Source: Kitasatospora xanthocidica
Lineage (GTDB): Bacteria > Actinomycetota > Actinomycetes > Streptomycetales > Streptomycetaceae
DNA: 64,000 nucleotides
NCBI RefSeq assembly: GCF_014656195.1
Contig: NZ_BNBY01000001.1
Span: 90,703-154,702, forward strand
Direction: 5' to 3'
Under the pieces are notes generated by a model. That model was given only the letters and a program-made list of their open reading frames with translations. It was not told the DNA's origin and did no database searches. Numbering within the stretch: the first letter of the stretch is position 1; each line of letters opens with the position of its first letter. Below are positions 1 through 8,173 of the stretch, in pieces. The position numbers and the translations under genes are program-made.

Positions 1-1
1 G

Positions 2-1579
2 GTCGAGCGGGAGGTCCGGACCGTCGTCTTCGTCCGCTCCCGCCGTGCGGCCGAACTCGTCGCCCTCCAGACCCAGGACCAGCTCGGCCGGCCGCTCGCC
101 GAGCGGGTGGCCGCCTACCGCGGCGGCTACCTGGCCGACGAGCGCCGGGCCCTGGAGCGCGCCCTGCACAGCGGCCGGCTGCTCGGCCTCGCCTCCACCT
201 CCGCCCTCGAACTCGGCATCGACGTCTCGGGCCTCGACGCCGTCCTGATGGCCGGTTATCCGGGCACCCGGGCCTCGCTCTGGCAGCAGGCGGGCCGGGC
301 CGGCCGCGAGGCCCAGGGCGCGCTGGCCGTCCTGATCGCCCGGGACGACCCGCTGGACACCTACCTGGTGCACCACCCGGAGGCGCTGTTCGCGGCGCCC
401 GTCGAGGCCACCGTACTCGACCCCGACAACCCCCACGTACTCGCCCCTCACCTGTGCGCGGCCGCCGCCGAACTGCCGCTCACCGACGCCGACCTGGAGC
501 TGTTCGGACCCTCCACCGCACCGCTGCTGCCGGTCCTGGAGCGACGCGGCCTGCTGCGCCGGCGCGGCGACGCCTGGTACTGGACCCGCCGCGAGCGCGC
601 GGCCGACGCCGTGGACCTGCGCGGCAGCGGCGGCAACCCGGTCCAGATCGTCGAGGCCGACACCGGCCGGCTGCTCGGGACGGTGGACGCCGCGGCCGCG
701 CACACCACCGTCCACACCGGTGCCGTCCACCTCCACCAGGGCCGCACCTACCTGGTCCGGGACTTCGACCTGGAGAACGCGGTCGCCCTGGTCGAACCGG
801 CCGAGCCGCCGTACACCACGGCCGCCCGTGACATCACCTCCGTCTCCGTCCTGGGCACCGACACCATCGTCGACTGGGGCGAGGGCCGGCTCAGTTTCGG
901 CTCGGTGGAGGTGGTCAACCAGGTGGTCGGCTACCTCCGGAAGCGAATCTCCACCGGGGAGATCATGGGCGAGACCAAGCTCGACCTGCCGCCCCGCACC
1001 CTGCGCACCCGAGCGGTCTGGTGGACCGTCACCGAGGATCAGCTGCTGGATGCGGACATCCCGCCCGACCAGCTGCCCGGCGCCGCCCACGCCGCCGAGC
1101 ACGCCTCGATCGGCCTGCTGCCGCTGTTCGCCACCTGCGACCGGTGGGACATCGGCGGCGTCTCCGTCCCGCTGCACCCGGACACCGGGCTGCCGACCGT
1201 GTTCGTCTACGACGGCCACCCGGGCGGGGCCGGCTTCGCCGAACGCGGCTTCCGCCGGGCGGTCGAGTGGCTGACGGCCACCCGCGCGGCGATCGCCTCC
1301 TGCGAGTGCGAGCGCGGCTGCCCGTCCTGCGTCCAGTCGCCCAAGTGCGGCAACGGGAACGACCCGCTGGACAAGGCGGCTGCCGTCCGGCTCCTGGACG
1401 TCCTGCTTGCCGGAGCGCCGGGGGGCGGCGGCGCGGCCGGGCCTGAGGCCGGGGCCGACGCCGAGCTTGAGGCCGGCACCGACGCCGCGGCCGGTCCCGA
1501 GGAGACCGGGGTGGCGGAGACCGGGGCGAGCCCGGGCGGTGTGGCGGGCCCCGACGGTGAGGCGTCGGCCGGGTCATGA
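2..1579 (+). CDS. DEAD/DEAH-box helicase with DUF1998 C-terminus (MrfA-like), 5'-truncated
   Basis: C-terminal part (525 residues) of a superfamily 2 DNA helicase; the N-terminal RecA lobe with the Walker motifs lies outside the window. Seen: helicase domain 2 with the motif V-like ALELGIDVSG and motif VI QQAGRAGR, a winged-helix-like middle, then a DUF1998 region ending in a four-cysteine cluster (CECERGCPSC followed by one more Cys in SPKCGNG) typical of MrfA/YprA-type enzymes, which translocate 3'-5' on DNA and are linked to mitomycin-type lesion repair. The last 45 residues are a low-complexity Ala/Gly/Glu tail. The stop codon overlaps by 6 nt the 3' end of the convergent TadE-like gene. 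The same neighbourhood (helicase beside Flp/Tad genes) is known in mycobacteria and streptomycetes. Family assignment is firm; the exact repair role is inferred. Confidence 0.9.
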   Translation, partial: VEREVRTVVFVRSRRAAELVALQTQDQLGRPLAERVAAYRGGYLADERRALERALHSGRLLGLASTSALELGIDVSGLDAVLMAGYPGTRASLWQQAGRAGREAQGALAVLIARDDPLDTYLVHHPEALFAAPVEATVLDPDNPHVLAPHLCAAAAELPLTDADLELFGPSTAPLLPVLERRGLLRRRGDAWYWTRRERAADAVDLRGSGGNPVQIVEADTGRLLGTVDAAAAHTTVHTGAVHLHQGRTYLVRDFDLENAVALVEPAEPPYTTAARDITSVSVLGTDTIVDWGEGRLSFGSVEVVNQVVGYLRKRISTGEIMGETKLDLPPRTLRTRAVWWTVTEDQLLDADIPPDQLPGAAHAAEHASIGLLPLFATCDRWDIGGVSVPLHPDTGLPTVFVYDGHPGGAGFAERGFRRAVEWLTATRAAIASCECERGCPSCVQSPKCGNGNDPLDKAAAVRLLDVLLAGAPGGGGAAGPEAGADAELEAGTDAAAGPEETGVAETGASPGGVAGPDGEASAGS

Positions 1580-2110
1580 GGCCGCCGCCCCGCCGCCCGG
1601 GATGCCGCCGAGGCCGTCCTCGGCAGCGGTGACCGGGGCCCGTACCGGCCCGGCCCGGGACCTCGCCCGGGCCGGGCCGACCGGCAGCCGCAGCGGGAGC
1701 CCGCTGACGCCGACCTCGGCCACCACCTCGACCTCGTCCGCCGACCGGTCCACCGTGCAGGACACCAGGCCGGCGCCCTGTGCCGCGGCGATCCCCGCAG
1801 CCCGGGCGCAGCCGCCGTCCGGGTCCAGCAGCAGCCGGTCCGCCGCCGCGAGGGCCGCGAGGTCGGCGGCCGACTCGGCCCGGTGACGGGCGGCGACCAC
1901 CGAACCGACCGCGAGCGTCGCGGCGAACACCGCGGTGCCCAGCATCGCCAGGGCGAGCAGCCAGACCGTCGCCGAGCCGGCGTCCGACCCCCGTCCGCCC
2001 GCCGAGGCCGCCCGTCCCGTACGGACCCGGGCCACCCGCCGCACGGCCGCCCACGGCCCTGCCCGGCCGGACGGGGTGATCAGGACCGCCCGGACGCCTC
2101 GACCGGCCAT
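1574..2110 (-). CDS. TadE/TadG-like Flp pilus assembly protein (Rv3654c family)
   Basis: Predicted 178-residue membrane-anchored pseudopilin-like protein. A single hydrophobic segment follows the GSATVWLLALAML motif and leads into RHRAESAADLAALAAAD, the hallmark of Rv3654c-like proteins at the end of actinobacterial Tad loci. The start was chosen because AAGGAGGTG sits about 9 nt upstream; a longer reading frame upstream is Arg-rich and lacks a ribosome site. Its 5' end overlaps the preceding TadE gene by 31 nt and it is the last gene of the operon; its stop abuts the convergent helicase gene. Likely inserted in the cytoplasmic membrane and part of the Flp/Tad secretion or adhesion machine. 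No processed-pilin cleavage site is obvious, so a structural rather than pilin role is inferred. Confidence 0.82.
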   Translation of the reverse strand: MAGRGVRAVLITPSGRAGPWAAVRRVARVRTGRAASAGGRGSDAGSATVWLLALAMLGTAVFAATLAVGSVVAARHRAESAADLAALAAADRLLLDPDGGCARAAGIAAAQGAGLVSCTVDRSADEVEVVAEVGVSGLPLRLPVGPARARSRAGPVRAPVTAAEDGLGGIPGGGAAAS

Positions 2111-2628
2111 GGACCCCCACCTCCTTCCGCGACGCCCGCCAGAACGTCCTCCCGAGCCGCCACGGCCGCCGCGCCGACCCGTACCGCGACGAGGCCGCCG
2201 AGCCCGCCCGGCGCCGCACACGGTGCGTCCACGTCCACCCGCACCGTGTCGGCCGCCAGTGCCACCCGGACCCGAGCGCCTGGCGGGGCCGCGGCACGGG
2301 CGAGGTCGACGGCGTCCGCCTCCCCACGCGCGGCCGCCCTGGCGCCGACCCGGGCGGCGTCCACGCAGCGGATCTGCGCCGCCGCCGCGAGCACGCCCCA
2401 GATCAGTACCGCCGCGAGCAGGACGAGCGCCGGCAGGACCACGGCCGTCTCCGCCGTGACGAAGCCGCCGTCACCGCGCCGCCCCGACCACCAGGGCCGC
2501 CAGGGCCAGGGGTGCCGGACCCGCGCCCGGCAGGGGCCCGTCCCCGGACCCCTGCCGTCCGCCCGCCGGACGGTCCGGGGGAACCGCGCCCCGCGGGCGG
2601 GGGTTCGAGGACGGGCGCTACGTCGCAT
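2080..2628 (-). CDS. TadE family pseudopilin
   Basis: 182-residue TadE-like protein. After an Arg/Pro-rich cytoplasmic N-terminus comes the diagnostic GFVTAETAVVLPALVLLAAV segment: a prepilin-like hydrophobic helix with a conserved Glu at position 5 of the helix, followed by the RCVDAARVGARAAARGE stretch common to TadE proteins. The remainder is a periplasm-facing Ala/Val-rich domain. The reading frame overlaps the upstream DUF4244 gene by 11 nt and the downstream TadE/G-like gene by 31 nt, so translation is probably coupled. The true start could be further in, as the first 50 residues are low complexity. Role in Flp pilus assembly is by family knowledge only; no pilus has been shown from this sequence. 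Confidence 0.82.
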   Translation of the reverse strand: MRRSARPRTPARGARFPRTVRRADGRGPGTGPCRARVRHPWPWRPWWSGRRGDGGFVTAETAVVLPALVLLAAVLIWGVLAAAAQIRCVDAARVGARAAARGEADAVDLARAAAPPGARVRVALAADTVRVDVDAPCAAPGGLGGLVAVRVGAAAVAAREDVLAGVAEGGGGPWPVEASGRS

Positions 2629-2890
2629 GGAGCGCCCGTTGGAGCATGTCGGTCAGCGCGCCGGTGATGGCCTCGCTGGTCACCACCTTGTACAGCGCGC
2701 CGGCGAGGGCGCACGCGCCCAAGGTCCCGACCGCGTACTCGGCCGTCGTCATCCCGGCGTCCGACCGGCCCCGGTGACGGGCCGCCCCGCGCACCCGGCG
2801 GGCCGCCCAGCGGCTCCGCCGTCGCCAGGCCCCGAGCAGCCGCCGGAGCGGGCGTCCGTGGTCGGGCCTGATCGCGATCACTGCGGTCAT
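2618..2890 (-). CDS. DUF4244 small Flp-pilin-like protein
   Basis: 90-residue protein of the DUF4244 family, the likely pilin subunit of the actinobacterial Tad locus. The basic N-terminus is followed by DAGMTTAEYAVGTLGACALA, a prepilin-like site (Gly before Met, Glu at +5) and the hydrophobic stem, then KVVTSEAITGALTDML. This agrees with Flp-type prepilins cleaved by a TadV-like peptidase after the Gly; no prepilin peptidase gene is present in the window. It sits 85 nt after tadC and overlaps tadE by 11 nt. A Shine-Dalgarno-like GGGAGAG lies upstream of the ATG. Family and position are clear, surface assembly is inferred. Confidence 0.85.
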   Translation of the reverse strand: MTAVIAIRPDHGRPLRRLLGAWRRRSRWAARRVRGAARHRGRSDAGMTTAEYAVGTLGACALAGALYKVVTSEAITGALTDMLQRALHAT

Positions 2891-2905
2891 GGTTCTCTCC
2901 CTGCC

Positions 2906-2966
2906 TCTCGATGTCTGCTTGTCGCTCGATGTGTCTCTCGATGTGTCGCTCGATGTCCGCCTGTCC
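2906..2966 (-). repeat. 12-bp tandem repeat in tadC-pilin spacer
   Basis: On the transcribed strand the unit is approximately ACATCGAGNGAC, present about four times with small changes in the 85-nt gap just before the pilin gene. It is non-coding in the operon frame. Similar 12-bp arrays recur elsewhere in the window. Confidence 0.6.
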
Positions 2967-2975
2967 GCCTCCCGG

Positions 2976-3749
2976 TCACATCGCCCGGGCGAAGCCGCTG
3001 GTGAGCCCGATGACCACCGGCACCACGCCGATCAGGACGAAGGCCGGGAGGAAGCAGAGGCCCAGCGGCGCGGTGGCGAGCACCGCGGCCCGGCGGACCC
3101 TGACGTGGGCCGCGCGGGCGGCCGCCGTCCGCTGCCCCTGGGCCAGCTCGGTCAGCGGCCCGGCGACCGGGGCCCCGCCGAGGCTCGCGCGCGCCATGCA
3201 GCGCGCCAGCGGTGCCAGTGCCGGGTGCCGCTCGCCCAGTCGGCTCCAGCACAGCTCCGGCGGTGCACCGAGGGCCAGTTCGGCCCCGAGCGCCGCCAGC
3301 CTGGGGCCCATCGGCGCGTCCACGCTCCGGCCGACCGCGACCACCGCCTCAGAAGGCAGCGCCGCCGCGCCGAGGCAGGCCGCCAACAGCTCGGCGCTCA
3401 GGGGGAGTTGCCTGGTCAGCAGCTCCTCCGCCCAGGCCGCCCGGCGATCCGCCGGCGATCGGGCCTCGGCCGACCAGCGGTGGACGCCCACCGCCACCAG
3501 CGCCCCGACGACCAGCCCGGTACCCCCGCCGAGCAGCAGGGCCACCGCGAGCCCGGCGACGACCGCCGTGGCCAGCTGCCGCCGATGCCCGCTGCCGGGG
3601 CCCGCCCGCCCCGCCCGCCGTCGGCCGTCCGCCCGGGCCCCGGCGACGGCCCACCGGCGCCTCGCCCGGCCGCGGAGCACCACCCGTAGCCGCAGCGCGG
3701 CGACCGCCAAGGCCGGGAGGCCGACCACCGCCCACACGACGCTCCGCAT
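2976..3749 (-). CDS. TadC-like type II secretion F-domain membrane protein
   Basis: 257-residue inner-membrane protein of the Flp/Tad platform. An N-terminal hydrophobic segment (SVVWAVVGLPALAVAALRL), a second helix pair around LATAVVAGLAVALLLGG and VVGALVAVGVH, a soluble F-domain helical bundle with LAALGAELALG and LARCMARAS, and C-terminal membrane helices (LGLCFLPAFVLIGVVPVVIG) fit the T2SF fold. Its ATG overlaps the tadB stop in a TGATG arrangement, so translation is coupled. Together with TadB it should form the membrane platform driven by CpaF. Annotated start follows the coupling; a longer upstream frame is a shadow of tadB. Confidence 0.85.
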   Translation of the reverse strand: MRSVVWAVVGLPALAVAALRLRVVLRGRARRRWAVAGARADGRRRAGRAGPGSGHRRQLATAVVAGLAVALLLGGGTGLVVGALVAVGVHRWSAEARSPADRRAAWAEELLTRQLPLSAELLAACLGAAALPSEAVVAVGRSVDAPMGPRLAALGAELALGAPPELCWSRLGERHPALAPLARCMARASLGGAPVAGPLTELAQGQRTAAARAAHVRVRRAAVLATAPLGLCFLPAFVLIGVVPVVIGLTSGFARAM

Positions 3750-4801
3750 CACCCGGCCCCCGCTCCGGCGCCGAGGGCCCGGCCCCGCGCTCGCACCCGC
3801 GACGGCCCGCGGCTCCCTCCGCCCGCCCGGAGAGCGGACGGGGTGCCGCCGGCCGCTCGACGGGGCTCGCCACGCCGTCGAGGGGCCTCCAGGGCACCCC
3901 GGGCCGCCGACCGGACGATGCGCGCCGTCCAGAACACCCCCAGGCCTTCCAGGGCCACCCCCGCCGCGAGGCAACCCAGCCCGGCGGGCGTATGCAGCAG
4001 GACGGCCAGCGGACGGGCGCCGAGCGCGGCACCGAGGAGCAGCCCGGCGCCCGGCAGCGCGGCCAGGACGACGATCGTCGTCCGCGGCCCGGCCAGCTCC
4101 CCGGCGATCTCCTCCGCCAGTGCCCGCTCTCCGCGCAGCGCCTCCGCGACCCGGTCCAGCGCGGCGGCCAGCCCCGCCCCACTGTCGGCGGCGACCCGCC
4201 AGCAGGCCGCGATGGCCGCGGCCCCGCTCCCGCCCGGCAGTTCGGCCAGCAGGTGGAACGCGGCGGGCACGTCCCCGCCGTAGCGGCCGGCCGCGAGCCG
4301 CGCCACCGGCTCCTCGCCGAGCCGGCGCAGCCCGTCCGGGTCGGCGGCGAGCCGCGTCGTCACCAGGTGCAGCGCCTGCTCCGGCAGCGCCCCACCGCGC
4401 AACTCCCCGGCCAGCCCGGCGCAGAGCTCGATCACCGCGGCGGAGCGCCGCCCGGCCTCCGCGGCCAGACGCCGCCGCAACCGGCATCGGCGCAGCGGCA
4501 GGACGGCCAGGGCCGCCGCGAACACCGGCACCGGGGAGGCGGTGGCCTGCCCGGCGGCCAACCCCACCGGCAGGGCCAGCAGTTCGGGCGACAGCGCCGA
4601 CCGCAGCCGGCCCCTGACCGGCCGGGCCCGCTCCGGGCCCAGCCCTCGCACCGCAGGCCCCCGCACGGAAGGGCCGCCGCCCGCGAGCACCAGCCGGGAG
4701 CGACGCCCGCCCGGCAGCTGCTCCTGCAGCGCACGCCACCCGGCGACGGCCACCAGGCACAGCAGCATCGCCCAGCAGAGTGTGAACTGACTCTGCGTCA
4801 T
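3749..4801 (-). CDS. TadB-like type II secretion F-domain membrane protein
   Basis: 350-residue platform protein. TM helices near the N-terminus (FTLCWAMLLCLVAVAGW) and around PVGLAAGQATASPVPVFAAALAVLP are followed by a cytoplasmic bundle containing AAVIELCAGLAGELRGGALP and SGAGLAAALDRVAEALRGER, then TTIVVLAALPGAGLLLGAALG, the typical T2SF C-terminal helix pair. The chosen ATG has GGAGGT about 7 nt upstream; two earlier in-frame ATGs are less well placed. It ends in an Arg/Gly-rich tail and overlaps tadC by one base. Acts at the cytoplasmic membrane with CpaF and TadC in Flp pilus assembly. Confidence 0.87.
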   Translation of the reverse strand: MTQSQFTLCWAMLLCLVAVAGWRALQEQLPGGRRSRLVLAGGGPSVRGPAVRGLGPERARPVRGRLRSALSPELLALPVGLAAGQATASPVPVFAAALAVLPLRRCRLRRRLAAEAGRRSAAVIELCAGLAGELRGGALPEQALHLVTTRLAADPDGLRRLGEEPVARLAAGRYGGDVPAAFHLLAELPGGSGAAAIAACWRVAADSGAGLAAALDRVAEALRGERALAEEIAGELAGPRTTIVVLAALPGAGLLLGAALGARPLAVLLHTPAGLGCLAAGVALEGLGVFWTARIVRSAARGALEAPRRRGEPRRAAGGTPSALRAGGGSRGPSRVRARGRALGAGAGAG

Positions 4802-4826
4802 GTCGTCGACCTCCATTCCCATTCCG

Positions 4827-4958
4827 TCACCGCCCCTTCCTGCCCCACGTCCCGAGCAGTGCGAGCGCACCCGTGGCGCAGCCACCGAGCAGCAGCACGA
4901 AGGCGAGCTCCACGGCCCGCGCCGTCGCCCCCGCCGACAGGGCCGCCACCGCCGTCAC
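4827..4958 (-). CDS. Small single-span membrane peptide in the tad operon
   Basis: Predicted 43-residue peptide starting VTAVAALSAGATARAVELAF and continuing into a hydrophobic run ending LLGTWGRKGR. The GTG start overlaps the cpaF stop codon in a GTGA arrangement, the usual sign of translational coupling, and the peptide ends 25 nt before tadB. One TM helix with a basic C-terminus suggests a small inner-membrane subunit facing the cytoplasm at its end. I do not recognise a family. It could instead be an untranslated spacer, but the operon-tight fit on both sides supports a real gene. Confidence 0.5.
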   Translation of the reverse strand: MTAVAALSAGATARAVELAFVLLLGGCATGALALLGTWGRKGR

Positions 4959-6313
4959 GACGGCCCCGCGGGACCGGGCGCGAGCCCCGCGCCGAGCACC
5001 ACGCCACGTGCCGCCAGCAGCCCCACCAGCCGCTCCCAGCCCGCTCCGTGAACGACGCCGCCACTCGCCGGGAAGGCCACCGCGGGGGTGGTCACGGCCA
5101 GCCCGTCGCCGTCCCCGGACAGCGTGTGGATCTCCGCCACCCGGCGGCGGCCCGAGCCCGGATCCCGGACCAGGTGCACCACCACCTCGAGCGCGGCCCT
5201 CAGTTGGCTGTGCAGTGCCGGCCGGTCGAGCCCGGCGAGCGAGCCCAGGGCCTCCAGCCGGACCGGCACGTCGGCCGCCGTGTTGGCGTGGACCGTGCCG
5301 CAGCCGCCCTCGTGCCCGGTGTTCAGCGCGGCCAGCAGGTCCGACACCTCGGCCCCGCGCACCTCGCCGATCACCAGCCGGTCCGGGCGCATCCGCAGCG
5401 CCTGCCGGACGAGGTCCCGGAGGGTGAACTCGCCCAGCCCCTCCTGATTGGGCGGGCGGCTCTGCAGCCGCACCACGTGCGGATGGGCGGGCCGCAGCTC
5501 GGCGGAGTCCTCGGCGACCACGATCCGCTCCGCCGACCCGGCCAGCCCGAGCAGCGCCGCGAGCAGCGTGGTCTTGCCCGAGCCCGTCCCGCCGGAGACG
5601 AGCAGCGAGAGCCTGGCCCGGACGATGCCGGCCAGCAGGTCGGCGCCCTCCGGCGGCAGCGCCCCGCCCGCCACCAGCTCGTCGAGCGTGAACGGCCGGG
5701 GCCGGCAGACCCGCAGGGAGATGTGCGTGCAGCCGGCCGCGATCGGCGGCAGCACGGCGTGCAGCCTGGTGCCGTCCGGCAGCCGGGCGTCCACCCAGGG
5801 GCGGGCGTCGTCCAGCCGTCGCCCGGCGGCGGTGGCCAGCCGGTGGGCCAGCCTCCGCACCGCCTCGGCATCGGCGAAGCGGACCCCGGTGGCCCGGTGC
5901 AGGCCGCCACCACGGTCGACCCACACCTCCTCCGGACCGTTCACCAGGACGTCCGTGACGTCGGGCGCCGCCAGCAGCCGGTCCAGCGGGCCCGCACCCA
6001 CCAGTTCGGCGCGCAGCGAGCGCACGGTGTCCAGGACCTCGTCCCCGCCGAGCGGCGGGCGGGTGGCCCGCAGCGCGGCCGCGACCGAACCCGCCGTCGG
6101 ATCCGCCCCCGACTCGGCCAGCCGCAGCCGGACCGCGTCCACCAGGGCCGCCGCCCGCTGCTCGCGGGCCGTCCGGCCGTACGGGCAGGGCCCGTGCCCG
6201 GCCTCCGGCGACCCGCCCGGCGGCGGCACGCTCCGGAGCGGCCGGTGCTCCCGCGCACCGGCGCCCGGGTTGGGCACCCCTCCGCGAGGGATCGTTCTGC
6301 GCAGACGGACCAT
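4955..6313 (-). CDS. cpaF: CpaF-family Flp pilus assembly ATPase
   Basis: 452-residue secretion ATPase. Residues from about 90 hold the N-terminal CpaF domain (LVGAGPLDRLLAAPDVTDVL), then the P-loop GGTGSGKTTLL (Lys247), the Asp box region IVVAEDSAEL, the Walker B-like RPDRLVIGEVRG and the His box CGTVHANTAADVPVRLEAL. These fit the VirB11/CpaF superfamily and all catalytic motifs are intact. Start: the ATG overlaps the ssd stop (TGATG) with GGAGGAGGT upstream. It should power assembly or secretion through TadB/TadC. Order ssd-cpaF-tadB-tadC is the same as Rv3660c to Rv3657c in M. tuberculosis. Confidence 0.93.
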   Translation of the reverse strand: MVRLRRTIPRGGVPNPGAGAREHRPLRSVPPPGGSPEAGHGPCPYGRTAREQRAAALVDAVRLRLAESGADPTAGSVAAALRATRPPLGGDEVLDTVRSLRAELVGAGPLDRLLAAPDVTDVLVNGPEEVWVDRGGGLHRATGVRFADAEAVRRLAHRLATAAGRRLDDARPWVDARLPDGTRLHAVLPPIAAGCTHISLRVCRPRPFTLDELVAGGALPPEGADLLAGIVRARLSLLVSGGTGSGKTTLLAALLGLAGSAERIVVAEDSAELRPAHPHVVRLQSRPPNQEGLGEFTLRDLVRQALRMRPDRLVIGEVRGAEVSDLLAALNTGHEGGCGTVHANTAADVPVRLEALGSLAGLDRPALHSQLRAALEVVVHLVRDPGSGRRRVAEIHTLSGDGDGLAVTTPAVAFPASGGVVHGAGWERLVGLLAARGVVLGAGLAPGPAGPS

Positions 6314-7437
6314 CAGTACACACCTCCTCCGACCGCCGACACCGGCGGCAGCACTTCGTTCAGGAAGGTCGCGCTGAAGCGCGCCAAAGGGCCGCTCTCC
6401 CGGCTCCCGGGCGGGACGCCCTTCTCGACGTCCTGGGCCAGGCCCGGCTCCGGCTCCAGCTCCCCCGCGAGCGGCAACCGCAGCCCGCGGGCGATCCGGT
6501 GGGCCGGGAGCCCGCCGGCCCGTACCGGCCGCACCACGGCCCGGACGTCGTCGAGCCGCATCCGGGCCGCCGCCGCGACCCGGTCGGCGGCGGCCACCGC
6601 GCGCAGCTCGGCCGGCACCACCAGCAGCGCCAGGTCGGACTGTTCCAGCGCCTGCCCGGCGGCCGCGTCGAGGTGGCGGGGCACGTCGACCACCACCAGC
6701 CCGCCGCGCCGCCGCGAGGCGGCCAGCACGCTGCGCATGGCCTCCGGCGGCACCGTCAGGGTGTCGCCGCGGTCCCAGGACAGACAGGCCAGCGCGGAGA
6801 GCCCCTTGAGCGCCGGCAGCGCCCGGGCCAGCTCGGCGCCGCTGACCCGCCCGCGCGAACCGGCCAGATCGGGCCAGCGCAGCCCGCGGACCGTCTCGCC
6901 GCCGAGCAGGACGTCGAGGCCGCCGCCCAGCGGATCGCCGTCGATGAGCATGGTCCGGCGGCCGGACCGGGCGGAGCTGACCGCGAGGGCGCAGGCCAGC
7001 GTCGAGGCACCGGCCCCGCCCCGGCCGCCGAGCACCGCGACGGTGACCGCCGGGGGCCCGCCGCCCTCGGCCGCGTCGGCGATCCGGTCGAGCAGCCAGG
7101 CCTCGGCGTCGGGCAGGAAGAGCACGTGCTCGGCCCCGAGCCGGACGGCTCTGACCCACACGCCGGGGTCGTCCAGGTCCAGCCCGAGCAGCAGCACCCC
7201 GCCGCGCCGGCCCAACTCGGAGCAGCGGGCGGCCTGGTCGTCCCCGACCAGGACCAGCGGGGCCTCGCTCCACAGCTCCCGCGTCGGCGGCGCGCCCCGG
7301 ACCAGCCGCGGCTCGGTGCCCGCCGCCGCGCAGAGCCGCAGCAGGTGCTCGGCCAGGCCCTCGTCCTCGGTGACGACGAGCGGCCCGAGGGCCCCGGGGC
7401 CCTCGGCGGTGACGTGGTCGGCGATCGGCGTCGACAT
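6313..7437 (-). CDS. ssd: Ssd/CpaE-like septum-site-determining P-loop ATPase
   Basis: 374-residue MinD/ParA-superfamily protein, first gene of the tad operon. An N-terminal receiver-like region (VLVGDDQAARCSELGRRGG) precedes a degenerate Walker A, VAVLGGRGGAGASTLACALA, in which the usual Lys-Thr pair of ParA proteins is replaced (GAGAST), a feature of CpaE/Ssd proteins. VVVDVPRHLD resembles the Walker B region. In mycobacteria Ssd overproduction blocks septation; in Tad systems CpaE localises the pilus machine. A strong site, GGAGGGGAG, precedes the ATG. The 736-bp region upstream probably carries the operon promoter. Confidence 0.87.
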   Translation of the reverse strand: MSTPIADHVTAEGPGALGPLVVTEDEGLAEHLLRLCAAAGTEPRLVRGAPPTRELWSEAPLVLVGDDQAARCSELGRRGGVLLLGLDLDDPGVWVRAVRLGAEHVLFLPDAEAWLLDRIADAAEGGGPPAVTVAVLGGRGGAGASTLACALAVSSARSGRRTMLIDGDPLGGGLDVLLGGETVRGLRWPDLAGSRGRVSGAELARALPALKGLSALACLSWDRGDTLTVPPEAMRSVLAASRRRGGLVVVDVPRHLDAAAGQALEQSDLALLVVPAELRAVAAADRVAAAARMRLDDVRAVVRPVRAGGLPAHRIARGLRLPLAGELEPEPGLAQDVEKGVPPGSRESGPLARFSATFLNEVLPPVSAVGGGVY

Positions 7438-7617
7438 GGTGGTCTCCCCTCCGCGCCGCGGGCCACCGGCGGTGGCCGACGGCGCACGTCGGACGGTTGC
7501 GGCGGACGGCCGCCGGACCGACCTCGGGAGAGGAAGGGATGAGGCCCTGCCCGGCGACCGCCGCCGACCATCACGGTGGGGGGAGATCAGGATTCCGTCA
7601 TCCAGGTTGCGATTGCC

Positions 7618-7644
7618 TGTGGATAACTCGTGGGCTGTGGATGA
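7618..7644 (-). promoter_or_regulatory. Two DnaA-box-like nonamers
   Basis: On the + strand TGTGGATAA (7618-7626) is the exact reverse complement of the E. coli-type DnaA box TTATCCACA; TGTGGATGA (7636-7644) differs at one position. The two lie 18 bp apart in the same orientation. Confidence 0.4.
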
Positions 7645-8008
7645 AAACGTTCACCCGGGCGGGGGGCTAATCGACGAAGAATTGACGAAAGGCGTCACAG
7701 AGATGAACCCGCATCCCGCCGTAGCGTGATCGGCCGATCTCCCGACGGCCCCCCGATCGTCTTCCGGCGCCTTCTCCGGCCCTCTTCGGAGCGGCCTCGC
7801 GCCGTCGATCAGAACCAGCCGTTCACTCCTCGCCGACTTCGAGCGAACAGCGACACAGAGTGACGAAAGGTGGTCGATGGACCGAGGTGTCGACACCCCC
7901 CGTAGACCGCCGGGACGACACGCGCCCATTGCGCGGCAGCGGCCTTCAAGCCCTGAAAATGGCCCCGGACGTGCGACGACCCCCGCCGGGGGGGAGAGCG
8001 GGGGTCGT

Positions 8009-8017
8009 CTATCCACA
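8009..8017 (+). promoter_or_regulatory. Third DnaA-box-like nonamer
   Basis: CTATCCACA, one mismatch to TTATCCACA, in the opposite strand sense to the pair at 7618-7644 and about 370 bp away in the same intergenic region. Confidence 0.3.
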
Positions 8018-8173
8018 GCCCGACTCGGGGGGGAGGAGCCGGACCGGGTTAGCACGGTCGCGAACGATCCGTGACTTCCATGGTGTACCCGAGCGGCCAG
8101 AAACACAAACCCGCACGCCCACGAGTACGCCGAATGGCGGGGTGTTTTGTGGTTCCCTCTATCCTCGGTTCCC

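Larger units (their letters stand above)
7438..8173. other. Long divergent intergenic region between ssd and the HAD phosphatase
   Basis: No convincing gene seen. It presumably holds divergent promoters for the tad operon and the HAD gene. It contains DnaA-box-like nonamers (annotated separately) and a G-rich run around 7985-8040. A short frame of 65 codons beginning at 7877 has an AAAGGTGG-like site upstream but no recognisable protein features. Confidence 0.6.

Noticed and set aside
3212..7729. Very long plus-strand reading frame of about 1500 codons across the tad genes
   Set aside because: Shadow of high-GC genes on the other strand; Pro/Arg/Gln-rich composition with no domain, and the minus-strand frames encode clear Tad proteins.
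7618..8017. Chromosomal origin of replication
   Set aside because: Only three DnaA-like boxes; no dnaA, dnaN or gyr genes and no dense box cluster, so not oriC.
7877..8074. 65-codon gene with an AAAGGTGG upstream
   Set aside because: Low-complexity Arg/Pro/Gly composition, no domain, and ends in a G-rich run; left as intergenic.
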